64,000 bases of DNA from Carboxylicivirga linearis (GCF_018271995.1 NZ_JAGUCO010000020.1:40775-104774), one strand, 5' to 3'; shown: positions 19,087 through 28,668, counted from the stretch's first letter. Notes: generated by a model from the letters alone, not told the origin. Program-made: numbers and translations.

Positions 19087-19617
19087 ATGAAAATGAAACT
19101 TACTATTAAGTATTTAATTTTACTATTTACCATCGTACTATTGTCGAGTACATCCATTGTAAAAGCACAGAAGTGCAATTATACCCATGAAAAAGTAGAC
19201 GAATTCTCAGGAGAAGTAGAAAGAAGGATACTAAAGAAACACAATTTCTTTTTTCAATTTGCTTTTTACCGATTAGGAGACGATTTCAGGCTCGAATCGT
19301 ACGTAAATATTCCAGGCGACCAGGCTTTTTTAATTCCAGAAGGGAGTAAGTTAAGTTTGAAATTAGGAGATAAATCTGTCATGGAACTAACATCTGTTAA
19401 AAATGCGACACCTCAATCATTTGTGTCTAATAGTCAAATATACTCAGGCTTTGCAATGACTTACCCGATAACAAAGGAACAGTTGATGCAAATTGAAGAA
19501 GTGGGTATCAAATTTATTAGAACTTATTTGAAAGATGAATCATATTACGACATGGATTTAAAAAAGAAAAAAATAGAAAATACTAAGGATTACGCCAGAT
19601 GCATTCTTTTAAACTAA
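19087..19617 (+). CDS. Hypothetical secreted protein
   Basis: 176 residues with a clean signal peptide (LILLFTIVLLSSTSIVKAQ, cleavage near residue 27). The mature part is a mixed alpha/beta protein beginning KCNYTHEKVDEFSGEVERR and ending near DYARCILLN; its two Cys residues (near positions 29 and 172) could form one disulfide. No known domain recognised. It is the first of four consecutive small envelope genes on the same strand, with intergenic gaps of 85-300 bases that make one transcript unlikely. Function unknown. Confidence 0.7.
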   Translation: MKMKLTIKYLILLFTIVLLSSTSIVKAQKCNYTHEKVDEFSGEVERRILKKHNFFFQFAFYRLGDDFRLESYVNIPGDQAFLIPEGSKLSLKLGDKSVMELTSVKNATPQSFVSNSQIYSGFAMTYPITKEQLMQIEEVGIKFIRTYLKDESYYDMDLKKKKIENTKDYARCILLN

Positions 19618-19702
19618 AAGGTCAGACGTCTGGATTGTTGTAGGATATTTCTATCACAATAGCTCGCACTATATAACATTTTACTTACAAATTATTTAAA
19701 CT

Positions 19703-20497
19703 ATGAAAAAAAATTCGTTAGTAGTTTTAATGGCTACAATCCTAATCTCAACATTCTTTTCTTCATGCTCCAAGAGTGACGACATGAAAGGAAAAGAAAT
19801 TATTGGTGCATGGGAGTTGGTTACAGAAACCGTATCATGGGGACGTACAGTTACTACCACTGAACTTATGGTATTTAATGCCGACGAAACCGGTTCTATG
19901 ACAACCTATATAGATGGTGGTTGGGGAGGTGCATCGTCAGAAGCATATAACTTTACATATACTTTTGATGGAACCAGTCTTTTTATTGATGCCGAAGACT
20001 TTAGCAGAACAACAGATGCTTTTGTAGAGGACGGAGTATTGACTATTGAGGTCAATGTTAATGGCGAAACTTTCCAGAGAGAATATACAAAGATTACAAA
20101 AGAAGAGCTGGAGCAGAGAGAGGAAGAAAGAAAACAGCAAGAAGAGGAGCAGGAAGAAGAGGAAGAAGAGGACGAAACTCAGGTAATAATTGAACAATTA
20201 ATAGGCGAATGGATTTGGTCGGTAGAGGTAACTGATCCAACTGCAGGGTACGACCTGTATAACGACATAATTATATTCTATGAAGACAAAACCGGTGTAT
20301 ATAGAGAACAGTGGTTATTGGACGGGGAGTATGTACAGAACATAACAACTGAATTTGAGTTTGATGTAGAAGGCGATATCCTAAAATTAGATTTTGATGG
20401 GGCTGTTTATGAATATCAGGTAGCAGTAGATGGAAATGAATTAACCTTAACAGTGCCATCAGATGGTGTTTCAAATACATATACAAGGACTGAGTAG
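19703..20497 (+). CDS. Lipoprotein with two lipocalin-like domains
   Basis: 264 residues. Signal peptide with lipobox FFSSCSKSDD, so lipid-anchored; the acidic SKSDD after the Cys resembles a surface-export signal of Bacteroidota lipoproteins. Two similar beta domains follow: IIGAWELV...FNADETGSMTTY (about 33-130) and LIGEWIWSV...FYEDKTGVYREQW (about 165-264), each with the GxW start of lipocalin-like/DUF4923-type folds. They are joined by a Glu/Gln-only linker (about 134-158). The ligand is unknown. A role in envelope stress or small-molecule binding is inference. Confidence 0.72.
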   Translation: MKKNSLVVLMATILISTFFSSCSKSDDMKGKEIIGAWELVTETVSWGRTVTTTELMVFNADETGSMTTYIDGGWGGASSEAYNFTYTFDGTSLFIDAEDFSRTTDAFVEDGVLTIEVNVNGETFQREYTKITKEELEQREEERKQQEEEQEEEEEEDETQVIIEQLIGEWIWSVEVTDPTAGYDLYNDIIIFYEDKTGVYREQWLLDGEYVQNITTEFEFDVEGDILKLDFDGAVYEYQVAVDGNELTLTVPSDGVSNTYTRTE

Positions 20498-20613
20498 TTG
20501 GAGCTGTGGTTGATATTTCTAGCGCGAGTTATAAATTCGCGCTATTATTTTATTAAAGAGCCAATGAATGGGAGTAAAGGATAAATAGTTTTATTCGCAT
20601 CCTGACAGCTTTT

Positions 20614-20813
20614 CTGGTATCCTTTAACTCTAGCGGGCGATATAATACCGCAAAAAGCGTTGCAAAAAGAAAAATTAGCAAGCAAAGGTAAATAAAATTA
20701 GAAATATATCGTTATGTAAATAAAGTGACATGCAGTAAGTATTAAATGTATGTCAATTAAATATGTATAATAAATAATAAAAACCAAACCTTTATGAAAC
20801 GAATTTTATTTGT
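20614..20813 (+). repeat. Duplicated leader, copy 1
   Basis: About 200 bases closely matching 21262-21461: both contain CTAGCGGGCGATATAATACC, AAAAAGCGTTGCAAAA, GAAATATATCGTTATGTAAA and ATTAAATGTATGTCAATTAA, and both run through the ATG and first codons (ATGAAACGAATTTTATTTG). The proteins then diverge completely, so the regulatory leader and start of the signal peptide were duplicated and joined to different coding sequence, or the two bodies have diverged beyond recognition. Confidence 0.85.
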
Positions 20814-21228
20814 TTATGTAGTTTTTAGTATGATTTTAATTTCATGCTCCTCTGATGATGATGTAAACCCAGTTATGATTAAAGAGGATATAAAATTTGA
20901 AGTTGTCTCAACTGGAAACAAAGCTGGTGTTATCTACAGAACTTTTAATACTGAAACAGAAGTAGACAGTGTTGATAGTTTTCCTTATAGGTATACATAC
21001 CTCCAAAAAGAAATTGTACCGGATGATCTTTTAAAGTTGGTATTTGTACCTGAAGGATTTCATTCAGAATTAGAAGAAGATCCGTTATGGACAGATTATA
21101 AAGTAGAGTTAAAAATTATAGTTGGATATAAAGTTGTGGAAGAAATGATATTTCCAATTACTAAAGAAACTGACTTTGTACAATTGGAACATTATTTTAT
21201 TAAAACAGGACCCAACAAGATGGAATAA
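20794..21228 (+). CDS. Hypothetical lipoprotein
   Basis: 144 residues. Signal peptide MKRILFVYVVFSMILISC with lipobox ILISC and an acidic run SSDDD after the Cys, suggesting export to the cell surface. The mature domain is beta-rich and acidic with no Cys. No recognised family. Its promoter region and first codons are nearly the same as those of the next gene, so the two are probably controlled alike. It could be a small ligand-binding or immunity-type protein; there is no direct evidence. Confidence 0.68.
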   Translation: MKRILFVYVVFSMILISCSSDDDVNPVMIKEDIKFEVVSTGNKAGVIYRTFNTETEVDSVDSFPYRYTYLQKEIVPDDLLKLVFVPEGFHSELEEDPLWTDYKVELKIIVGYKVVEEMIFPITKETDFVQLEHYFIKTGPNKME

Positions 21229-21261
21229 AGCATGGCTCGTTTATTTAATCCTGATAACTCA

Positions 21262-21461
21262 TCTGGTATTCTTTAATTCTAGCGGGCGATATAATACCAC
21301 AAAAAGCGTTGCAAAAGGAAAAAGTAGCAAACGTTTTTAAATGAAATTAGAAATATATCGTTATGTAAATAAAGTGGCATACAGTAAGTATTAAATGTAT
21401 GTCAATTAAGTATGTATAATAAAAAACAAAACCTAACCTTTATGAAACGAATGTTATTTGT
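21262..21461 (+). repeat. Duplicated leader, copy 2
   Basis: Second copy of the leader at 20614-20813, with scattered substitutions and a few small indels. It fixes the start of the downstream gene at 21442, because ATGAAACGAATGTTATTTG aligns with the start codon of copy 1. Confidence 0.85.
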
Positions 21462-21930
21462 TGGAATTCTCTTAGCTATGAGTATCTGTAGTGGAATTTC
21501 ACAGATTCAAAAGAAAACCTTTTTGATTGGCGGTTATGCTGATATTGAGATTAATAAGTATGATTCGGAATTTAGTTTTAATCCAAACTCTGCCATTTTT
21601 TTAACAGACAAGCTGTGTTTAGGGATTTCCCTGCCTCTAGAATATACTTCAGAAAAGCTATATTGGGATTTTACTCCGTTTGGTAGGTATTATTTATCAC
21701 CTGCGGAATCAAGTAGTGTATACTTTTCTGGTTTTGTGGGTTTAAAAAACATCCTGGAATTAGGAAGTGCATTAACAGACAAAAAAATGGGTTTGGGAAT
21801 TGGCCATGTTTGGTTTTTAAATCAAAGTATTGGACTTGAAGCTGAATTGCAAGGTAATACCGATTTTAGAAATGTTGGTTTAGGTATGTATGTAGGATTT
21901 CAGATCTATTTCAACAGGTCAAATGATTAA
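21442..21930 (+). CDS. Small outer-membrane beta-barrel-like protein
   Basis: 162 residues from the ATG at 21442; an upstream in-frame ATG at 21412 lies in the duplicated leader and is rejected. Signal peptide MKRMLFVGILLAMSICSGIS, then alternating hydrophobic strands (FLIGGYADIEIN, KLCLGISLPLEYT, FTPFGRYYLS, VYFSGFVGLKN, LGIGHVWFL, GLGMYVGFQIYF) as in eight-stranded porin-like OmpW/OmpX-type barrels. The last strand ends in IYF followed by a short polar tail. Function unknown; small barrels of this kind are usually adhesive or structural. Confidence 0.7.
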   Translation: MKRMLFVGILLAMSICSGISQIQKKTFLIGGYADIEINKYDSEFSFNPNSAIFLTDKLCLGISLPLEYTSEKLYWDFTPFGRYYLSPAESSSVYFSGFVGLKNILELGSALTDKKMGLGIGHVWFLNQSIGLEAELQGNTDFRNVGLGMYVGFQIYFNRSND

Positions 21931-22090
21931 TTTCTTATTGCGATAAAAAAATGGCTTGATTGGTTCTTCTTTTTTCTGTTGTAGGGTTAGTTCAAATGGA
22001 CGATAAAATGCTGCAACATGGTCGAACGAAGGTTGTAAATTTATTATTAGACCAATGTTTGTATGTAGTAGTATAAACAAAAGGTATAAA

Positions 22091-22118
22091 AAAGAGGCAT
22101 CGTTTCCGGTGCCTCTTT
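22091..22118 (-). terminator. Terminator of the DEAD-box helicase gene
   Basis: Stem AAAGAGGCATCG / CGGTGCCTCTTT (one G-T pair, four-base loop), followed on the minus strand by TTTATACC. It lies nine bases past the stop codon. Confidence 0.85.
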
Positions 22119-22126
22119 GTAATATA

Positions 22127-23755
22127 TTAACGTCTTTTGTTTCTACGTTTCGAAGGTTTTGGGGTTGCTACCTCAAGGCTTACCTTCTTGCCTTTTACTT
22201 TAGCTGAGCTTAGCTTTTTAATAACTTCTTGCTCGTATTCCTTATCAACCTCAATAAAAGAGAAGTTGCGAAGTAATTCAATCTTACCAACTTTAACAGT
22301 AGTACCTTTTATTTTACTGTTAATTAAGCCGATAATGTCACCAGAGGTAATTTTATCTGTTTTACCCAGATTGACAAATAAACGACTAAACGCCACATTT
22401 GAATTTCTTCTGCTTTTAGCTTCTTTGTATACGTTCAAGTCTGGCGCATCTTTATAATACTCCATAAAGCGGTTGAATTCGGCAGCCACAAACTGAGTGA
22501 TCAGTTGCTCGCGTTCCATGGTAGCCAGCTTCTCGTATACAGCCGGCATTAAAGTCTTAACCGGAGAATCTTCTTCCAATTCAGTATTGCCTACTCTTTC
22601 TAAGAAGTGGAATAACTGTTTTTCACATATTTCTTCCGATTTAGGAACCCACTTGCGCTCGAAGGTCTTCTTGGCAATTTTTTCAATAGCCTTAATACGG
22701 TGCATCTCTCTAGCATGGATAATAGCAACCGAAACACCTTTCTTTCCTGCGCGTCCGGTACGTCCGCTTCGGTGAATGTACACTTCAATATCATCCGGCA
22801 AGTTATAGTTAATAACGTGCGTAAGGTCGTTTACGTCAATACCACGGGCAGCCACATCGGTTGCCACTAAAAGCTGAAGGTGTTTCTTGCGGAAACGGTG
22901 CATCACCAAGTCACGCTGAGCCTGAGATAAATCTCCATGGATGGCATCCGCATTGTAACCATCGGCCATCAGGCTATCTGCAATATCTTTGGTTTCCTGA
23001 CGGGTACGACAAAAAACAATACCGTATACATCAGGGGTTACATCCACAATACGTTTCAATGCTTTATAGCGATCGCTGGCATGAACCATATAATAATGGT
23101 GCTCAACATTAGATGAACCTGAATTTTTAGTACCTACACTAATCTCAACAGGCTCTTGCATGTATTTTTTCGACATACGAGCAATGTCAGGTGGCATGGT
23201 AGCTGAGAATAATAAGGTCTGGCGCCATTCTGGTGTTTGAGCCATAATGCTTTCAAGGTCATCTTTAAAACCCATGTTTAGCATCTCATCAGCTTCATCT
23301 AAAATTAACCAACGAACATCGCCTAATTCAATGGCTTTGCGGTTGATAAGGTCGTTCATACGACCAGGTGTTCCAACTACAATGTGCGAACCTTTCTTCA
23401 GTGCTCTAATTTGCGTTCTGATTTCAGTTCCACCATACACAGGAGTTATAAATAAATCCTTGTAGTATTTAGCGTAGTTATTTAAGTCTTTGGTAATTTG
23501 CAGGCATAATTCGCGCGTGGGGCAAAGTATTAAGGCCTGAACTCTTTTTTCTTCAGTAACAACTTGTGGTATTACGGGTAATCCAAAGGCTCCTGTTTTT
23601 CCGGTTCCAGTCTGGGCTAAAGCAATAAGGTCGTTACCGTAATTTAAAATCTCAGGAATAGTTTTACTTTGAATAGGGGTAGGTGTTTCGTATCCAAGCT
23701 CACCAATAGCTTTCAGAACTTCCTCGGGAAGTCCGCTTTCTTTAAATGTTTGCAT
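22127..23755 (-). CDS. deaD: DEAD-box ATP-dependent RNA helicase
   Basis: RNA helicase for ribosome assembly and cold-shock RNA unwinding. About 542 residues. Motifs in order: Q motif TPTPIQSKTIP, Walker A AQTGTGKTG, PTRELCLQ, GTPGRM, DEAD, SAT, then VATDVAARGIDV and HRSGRTGRAG. After the helicase core comes a linker and a DbpA-type RNA-binding domain (RLFVNLGKTDKITSGDIIGL...) with a basic tail (KPSKRRNKRR), the DeaD/CsdA layout. The ATG at 23755 gives MQTFKESGL, typical for relatives; the longer frame would need a GTG. It is monocistronic with its own terminator. Confidence 0.95.
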   Translation of the reverse strand: MQTFKESGLPEEVLKAIGELGYETPTPIQSKTIPEILNYGNDLIALAQTGTGKTGAFGLPVIPQVVTEEKRVQALILCPTRELCLQITKDLNNYAKYYKDLFITPVYGGTEIRTQIRALKKGSHIVVGTPGRMNDLINRKAIELGDVRWLILDEADEMLNMGFKDDLESIMAQTPEWRQTLLFSATMPPDIARMSKKYMQEPVEISVGTKNSGSSNVEHHYYMVHASDRYKALKRIVDVTPDVYGIVFCRTRQETKDIADSLMADGYNADAIHGDLSQAQRDLVMHRFRKKHLQLLVATDVAARGIDVNDLTHVINYNLPDDIEVYIHRSGRTGRAGKKGVSVAIIHAREMHRIKAIEKIAKKTFERKWVPKSEEICEKQLFHFLERVGNTELEEDSPVKTLMPAVYEKLATMEREQLITQFVAAEFNRFMEYYKDAPDLNVYKEAKSRRNSNVAFSRLFVNLGKTDKITSGDIIGLINSKIKGTTVKVGKIELLRNFSFIEVDKEYEQEVIKKLSSAKVKGKKVSLEVATPKPSKRRNKRR

Positions 23756-23946
23756 AAATAATTCTTTATCCACTCTTTACCCCGATCATGCAGCGATACC
23801 AGAATTACTTTATGCTACGACAGTGCTACTGATGGTGACCTGAGTGGTCCTCGTTAAATCGAGCGCAAAGATAGACCTCTTTTTTTAATAATGTAATATT
23901 TATACGGAACTTCTTGATATTTTGGCATTAATTAACTTTTTAGCTG

Positions 23947-26355
23947 TTATAATGACAATATTAAGGATAAAATGATGTTGCGTCCCGGAGCCACAATTCC
24001 TGACGAGTAGGTTTTGTACCTTTCATCAAGAATATTTTCGATACTTGCAGTGGCCATTAATATAGAGTTTAACTGGTATTGCGATTTAAGGTTGATGGTG
24101 GTCCATCCTGGAGAATAGGGATTCCCATTTTTATCGATGGCATACATGTAATCTTTACCAATTTCGCTGTCTGGCATTTGTGAGTATGGGACCTCACCGT
24201 TGTATTGAAGGTTGAAATCTACCTTCATTTTTTTCTTCTCGTAACTCAAATGAGTTATTCCAAACCAGGGAGCCGCGTGGCGTAAAGGAGAATAACTGCC
24301 ATCGTCTAATTCTTCGCGACCTTTTTGATAGTTAAAACGGGTGGAAGCGCTAATGCCTGATTTCCACTTGAACTCCATACCTAATTGTATACCATAAACT
24401 CTGGCATGAGCTGCGTTTTGAATGGCTTGAACCTGACTTAATTCTCCATCGTACATTATGCTATCCTGTCCGTTTAACTGGTAATCACGACGAACCATGG
24501 CGTTGGTTAACCATGTGTAATAAGCAGCAATGTCGAGTTTAACTTTTTTAGCTACAATAAATGCAGCTCCTGCTTCGTAATTTATAGCATATTCAGGTTT
24601 TAAATCAGGATTGGGTACCACCACGGAACCGGCTTCTGAATCAAATATCTTTCCTGTATCATCAATATTGGGAGCTCTAAATCCTGTTGATATAGATGAG
24701 CTTAGTTGTATATTTTCATTGGGGTTGTGGATAAGGCCAAGGCTTCCGGTTAAAGCGCCTGTATTAAGGTTTGCCTCATTAAATGGAAAATCGTAAAAGT
24801 CATTATTGAATTCGGCGTTTAAAACAATGTAATTATATCTTAAACCTCCTTGTAAGCTGGTTTTTTGTGTTATTTTATATAGATAATTACCGTACCCGGC
24901 CATTGAAAACCAGGTCGATCCATCCGGATATCTTGAGGAAGTTGGAGAATGCTCATTGGTTATAATGTTCTCTTTTATTCCTTTTGAATCAATAAAATTA
25001 CCAATGGCTTCTATTCCGTAAAACAAACGGTTGCCATTGCCATGATTTTTCTCGAAGTCGATATTCAAACTAAAGGCATCAACTTTCTCTGTTCTGTGTT
25101 TGATAGAAGTACTATTCAGACTTCTGTTATGGCGACTTTCTTTAAAATGCTGATACGATGCAATAATATGAAAATGGTCGTATGCTTTAGTGGTTGCAGT
25201 ATGTTGTATGTTCAGGCTGTTCATTATCCATACCTGCGGTCCATAATACCATTCGGCATTACTGAGAGTATCGTTTTCATAAAGTATCAGGCGGTCGTAA
25301 CGATCAACTTTCGATGATTCGGAATAATGAAAACCATAATTTATTTGCCATTGATTATTGGGTACGTATTTGAATTTCTGCATCAGGTTAAGCTGATTGT
25401 AAGCACTTGGTGTTTGTATTTGGGGGTTGTTGTTTTGGATGATTTCGTCAACTCCATTTCTGGTAACAATATATTCAGGTCGTAAATATTCATCCGGGCC
25501 GTGAGATCCCATTCTTAAATCACCGAAGTTAGAATGGGTAAAACTTGTAAATGAAGCCCATTTGTTAAATCCCAGGTTAAAATCGATGTGTCCGGTAGCT
25601 TCATTATTGGCAGAAGAGTAGCGGGTATTTGCTCTGACTTTAATTAGCTGCTTACTATTGTGTGATAGAATCGGCTCGAAGGTGTAAAATCCCATTACGC
25701 CACCAATGGCATCGCTACCATAAATAACTGAGCCCGGACCAAAAATTACTTCTGCACGGTTAGTTGCAAAAGGATCCAGTGAAATAACATTTTGTAGATT
25801 GCCGCTTCTGAAAATAGCATTGTTCATGCGTACACCATCAACTGTTATCAAAACCCGATTGGTAGCAAATCCTCTGATCATAGGGCTTCCGCCACCTAAC
25901 TGACTTTTTTGAATATATACATCTCCGGTATTTGCTATTAAGTCAGCAGCTGTTTGAGGATTTAAAAAAGTAACATCTTTAGGTTTTAAAATCGAAACTT
26001 TAGAAGGAGTCTCTCTTCTTCCTTGCTTCCATTTAGTGGCCGAAACGATAACTTCATCTAACGATAGTTCGCTGGGTTCTAAAAGAACTTCCCAGTTTTG
26101 TTTTTGAATCTGATGGTAACTAAGTAGTTGGTTTTCGTAGCCAATAAGCCGGAAATATATACTGTCTTTATCCTTAAACTCTTCAAATGTGCTCTTGCCA
26201 TTTACATTGGTAACAGTACTAATGGTGCTGGAAGGGGTGAAAATAGTTACCAGTTCCAGAGGTTGAAGGTTTTGTGCATCGCGCACTAATACTGTTTGAG
26301 CATGAGATAAAAGTGTTGTGCAACAAATTACTATAACAATTAAAATTCGGGTCAT
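23947..26355 (-). CDS. TonB-dependent outer-membrane receptor
   Basis: 802 residues. Signal peptide ending TLLSHAQ, a carboxypeptidase-regulatory-like domain (about 21-95), plug (ADLIANTGDVYIQKSQLGGG, PMIRGFATNRVLITVDGVRM) and a barrel ending with ILSLILSL. The plug and barrel (SSISTGFRAPNIDD, NPDLKPEYAINYEAG) resemble haem/siderophore-type receptors (HmuR/CirA) more than SusC. No SusD or haemophore gene lies nearby. The next gene on the same strand starts elsewhere, so the receptor is probably transcribed alone. Substrate not determinable; haem or a metal chelate is most likely by similarity. Confidence 0.88.
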   Translation of the reverse strand: MTRILIVIVICCTTLLSHAQTVLVRDAQNLQPLELVTIFTPSSTISTVTNVNGKSTFEEFKDKDSIYFRLIGYENQLLSYHQIQKQNWEVLLEPSELSLDEVIVSATKWKQGRRETPSKVSILKPKDVTFLNPQTAADLIANTGDVYIQKSQLGGGSPMIRGFATNRVLITVDGVRMNNAIFRSGNLQNVISLDPFATNRAEVIFGPGSVIYGSDAIGGVMGFYTFEPILSHNSKQLIKVRANTRYSSANNEATGHIDFNLGFNKWASFTSFTHSNFGDLRMGSHGPDEYLRPEYIVTRNGVDEIIQNNNPQIQTPSAYNQLNLMQKFKYVPNNQWQINYGFHYSESSKVDRYDRLILYENDTLSNAEWYYGPQVWIMNSLNIQHTATTKAYDHFHIIASYQHFKESRHNRSLNSTSIKHRTEKVDAFSLNIDFEKNHGNGNRLFYGIEAIGNFIDSKGIKENIITNEHSPTSSRYPDGSTWFSMAGYGNYLYKITQKTSLQGGLRYNYIVLNAEFNNDFYDFPFNEANLNTGALTGSLGLIHNPNENIQLSSSISTGFRAPNIDDTGKIFDSEAGSVVVPNPDLKPEYAINYEAGAAFIVAKKVKLDIAAYYTWLTNAMVRRDYQLNGQDSIMYDGELSQVQAIQNAAHARVYGIQLGMEFKWKSGISASTRFNYQKGREELDDGSYSPLRHAAPWFGITHLSYEKKKMKVDFNLQYNGEVPYSQMPDSEIGKDYMYAIDKNGNPYSPGWTTINLKSQYQLNSILMATASIENILDERYKTYSSGIVAPGRNIILSLILSL

Positions 26356-26415
26356 AAATTGAGCCGGGTTGAAATTTCTGAGGTTATTTCTTTGATTTAT
26401 GATTCAAAGATAGAC

Positions 26416-27585
26416 TTATTCATCAATTTTTGGTGCGAAATGAATTGTAATCTCTAATATTTCAGGTCTGTTACCCGTTCTTATTGGCGGGCCCCAGGTT
26501 CCGAAACCAGTGCTGACAATGAAATGAGAACTGTCTTTTTGTTTGTAACCTCTGCTTACTTCAAAAATCTTTTCTGTAATATAGCCAAAGGGCCAGAGCT
26601 GTCCATGATGAGTGTGTCCTGAAATTTGCAAATCAATACCTGCATCAGTGGCATCTTGCAAGTTGTATGGTTGATGGTCTAATAATATAATGGGTAGTGA
26701 CTGGTCGATGTTTTGAAGTAGTTCCTTAATTTCTTTTCTCTTGTGTTGGGTTCTGTTTTTGTCTCTGTCTTCACGAGCTGCTATTACAAATGAATTGTTA
26801 ATGATAATACTTGTGTCGCGAAGAACTTTGATGCCATGTTCAGTTAAGTATTCAACCGCTCTTTCAACGCCACCAATGTATTCGTGATTTCCGGTGGAGG
26901 CATAAACTCCTAAGGGTGCATTCAGTTGTTTGAGGTTCTCTCCTAAGTTTTGCTTAATAACAGGTTGTACGTCTTCGTCAACTACATCGCCGGCAAAAAG
27001 TATTAAGTCTGGCTGCAGACTATTAATGGTTTCTACTAATTTATTTGTTTTTCGAGGACCTATAATGGTGCCCAGGTGAATATCAGATGCGGCAACTATT
27101 TTTAATGATTTAAGGGAGTTAGCCTGTTTGTCAATATTAATAGTGTGTCGACTGATTTTAGGATGCCAGGCATTTAAGAAGCCAATAAACATGGTAAGTA
27201 GTACGCCTGATGTAATTACTGTTCCGGTAATCAGTTTAAGTTTTAAATATGCTTCCGATCCTTTTGTGGGAAGGAAATGAAAAAAATAATTGGCAATTCT
27301 AACCAAATCAACCGTTATTAAGCTTAATGTAAAATACAACATGCCGGCAAACCAAAATGCGCCTATCCAGTGCAGTGTTGTTGAGGGAGGAGCGTACCAT
27401 ATTTTCTCAAGAAAACGACCGGCAGGATAAGATAGAAACAATACAAGCATTGTTATTCTGAAGGTGCTTTTTAATGTTGGATAGGCATTTAGCCATTGCA
27501 TTCCTCTTTGGTAAATGTAGAAGTTAACGAAAAAGTGAATGCTTAATATGATGCTTATGAAAATGATTATATTGGCTGCTTTCAT
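26416..27585 (-). CDS. Membrane-anchored metallophosphoesterase
   Basis: 389 residues: an N-terminal membrane part with about four helices (residues 5-145), then a calcineurin-like phosphoesterase domain facing the periplasm or cytosol. The metal-binding motifs are all present: AASDIHLG, FAGDVVDED, STGNHEYIGG, ILLDHQP and ISGHTHHGQLWP. This is the YkuE-like architecture, associated in relatives with envelope phospholipid or LTA-type substrate hydrolysis. It is followed by the TonB receptor gene 60 bases downstream on the same strand, so some co-transcription is possible. The substrate is unknown. Confidence 0.9.
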   Translation of the reverse strand: MKAANIIIFISIILSIHFFVNFYIYQRGMQWLNAYPTLKSTFRITMLVLFLSYPAGRFLEKIWYAPPSTTLHWIGAFWFAGMLYFTLSLITVDLVRIANYFFHFLPTKGSEAYLKLKLITGTVITSGVLLTMFIGFLNAWHPKISRHTINIDKQANSLKSLKIVAASDIHLGTIIGPRKTNKLVETINSLQPDLILFAGDVVDEDVQPVIKQNLGENLKQLNAPLGVYASTGNHEYIGGVERAVEYLTEHGIKVLRDTSIIINNSFVIAAREDRDKNRTQHKRKEIKELLQNIDQSLPIILLDHQPYNLQDATDAGIDLQISGHTHHGQLWPFGYITEKIFEVSRGYKQKDSSHFIVSTGFGTWGPPIRTGNRPEILEITIHFAPKIDE

Positions 27586-27669
27586 TTTAATTTATTTGAA
27601 TGTAAAGATATAAAAGACGGTTAAAAGAGTGGTCTCTTAGAATTAACCGGAACTAATATTAATTGTTCT

Positions 27670-28038
27670 ATGGGTGAAATAAGAAATAAACCATCGAAAT
27701 GGTGGTTGATATTAGGGGGTAGTCTTATTCTGATTGGTATTATTTTAAAGGTGATAGGAATTTCAGGTGTTTATCCGATTGTTGCATTTATTTCCGGAGG
27801 CTTAATAAAAGTATTTTATATGTCATTGGGGATTTATCGCAATGTGTTTAAGCTTGGTTGGGAGGTTGTTTTATTGGTGGTGGGCGTTTCGTTAGTTATG
27901 GTTGGGGTGTTTCTCAAGGCTAATCCTGAACTAATTCATTTGTCGGGTTGGTTTATTGCTGTTGGTGTCATTTGTAAATTGGGGTTTGTTTATTTGTTTT
28001 TTCAACGTCAAAAAAGAAAAAAACTCTTTGGAAATTGA
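27670..28038 (+). CDS. Hypothetical four-helix membrane protein
   Basis: 122 residues with four hydrophobic helices arranged as two similar halves: WWLILGGSLILIGIILKVIG and VVLLVVGVSLVMVGVFLKAN each begin a helix pair, and both pairs share the pattern (L/V)GxSLxxxGxxLK. This internal duplication suggests a gene-fused hairpin repeat. It has a basic C-terminus (QRQKRKK). It diverges from the phosphoesterase gene across about 85 bases, so both promoters lie in that gap. A distant resemblance to gliding-motor GldL-type helices exists but the length is too short to support it. Confidence 0.65.
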   Translation: MGEIRNKPSKWWLILGGSLILIGIILKVIGISGVYPIVAFISGGLIKVFYMSLGIYRNVFKLGWEVVLLVVGVSLVMVGVFLKANPELIHLSGWFIAVGVICKLGFVYLFFQRQKRKKLFGN

Positions 28039-28224
28039 AGAAGTAATTAAATGTTTGGAAAAGGATATAAAAAAAGAATGATAAAATAAAACCTATAAAA
28101 TAAGGGATTATAGGTGATATATAGTGAATATGTAGGATTAAAAATATCTATATAATAGGATAAATAATCTTGAGCTATTATGTTTGTATCAATAAAAGAT
28201 GTTTAAATCTTAAAATAAGTAGTT

Positions 28225-28668
28225 ATGAAGAATGTTGTTTGTCCTGTTTCGCCGGATAGAATTTTGGAAGCTCAACCGCGAATATCAGCTTTGTTTGTTG
28301 TGGTGTTGTTAACTATTTATCTGTTGACTCAACTTTGGTTGATACCCGCATTTTTGTTTGTGGATTTTCTTTTAAGAGGTTATACAAGCGGTAAGTATAG
28401 CTTAATTGGCTCGGTGTCGAAATATTTCGCTTTAAAATATTATTCTCATACACGCAAGATTGATAAAGCTCCTAAGATATTTGCAGCCCGGTTAGGTGTG
28501 GTTTTTAGCTTGTTAATTACTGTTTTGTCTGTGGTAAGTGTTAGCGCATGGGGAAGTGTATTTGCATTAATACTAATTGCGTTTGCATCGATTGAATGTT
28601 TCTTTAATTTTTGTGTGGGTTGTTATGTGTATACATTATTTATAGTTCCTCGTCTTAAAAGCTGCTAG
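28225..28668 (+). CDS. DUF4395-family membrane protein
   Basis: 147 residues. The N-terminus VCPVSPDRILEAQPRISALF is the DUF4395 hallmark, followed by hydrophobic helices around residues 22-50 and 90-135. A Cys-containing ending (CFFNFCVGCYVY) resembles the Cys-x2-Cys region of other DUF4395 proteins, which some authors link to thiol or sulfur chemistry; that is a suggestion only. It is a single gene, with about 190 bases of AT-rich DNA on each side. Confidence 0.78.
   Translation: MKNVVCPVSPDRILEAQPRISALFVVVLLTIYLLTQLWLIPAFLFVDFLLRGYTSGKYSLIGSVSKYFALKYYSHTRKIDKAPKIFAARLGVVFSLLITVLSVVSVSAWGSVFALILIAFASIECFFNFCVGCYVYTLFIVPRLKSC

Noticed and set aside
22137..23465. Several plus-strand frames of 72-106 codons
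   Set aside because: They are antisense to the DEAD-box helicase, whose motifs are complete.
27670..28038. GldL gliding-motor subunit
   Set aside because: The helix pattern is faintly similar, but the protein is far too short and no gld genes adjoin it.
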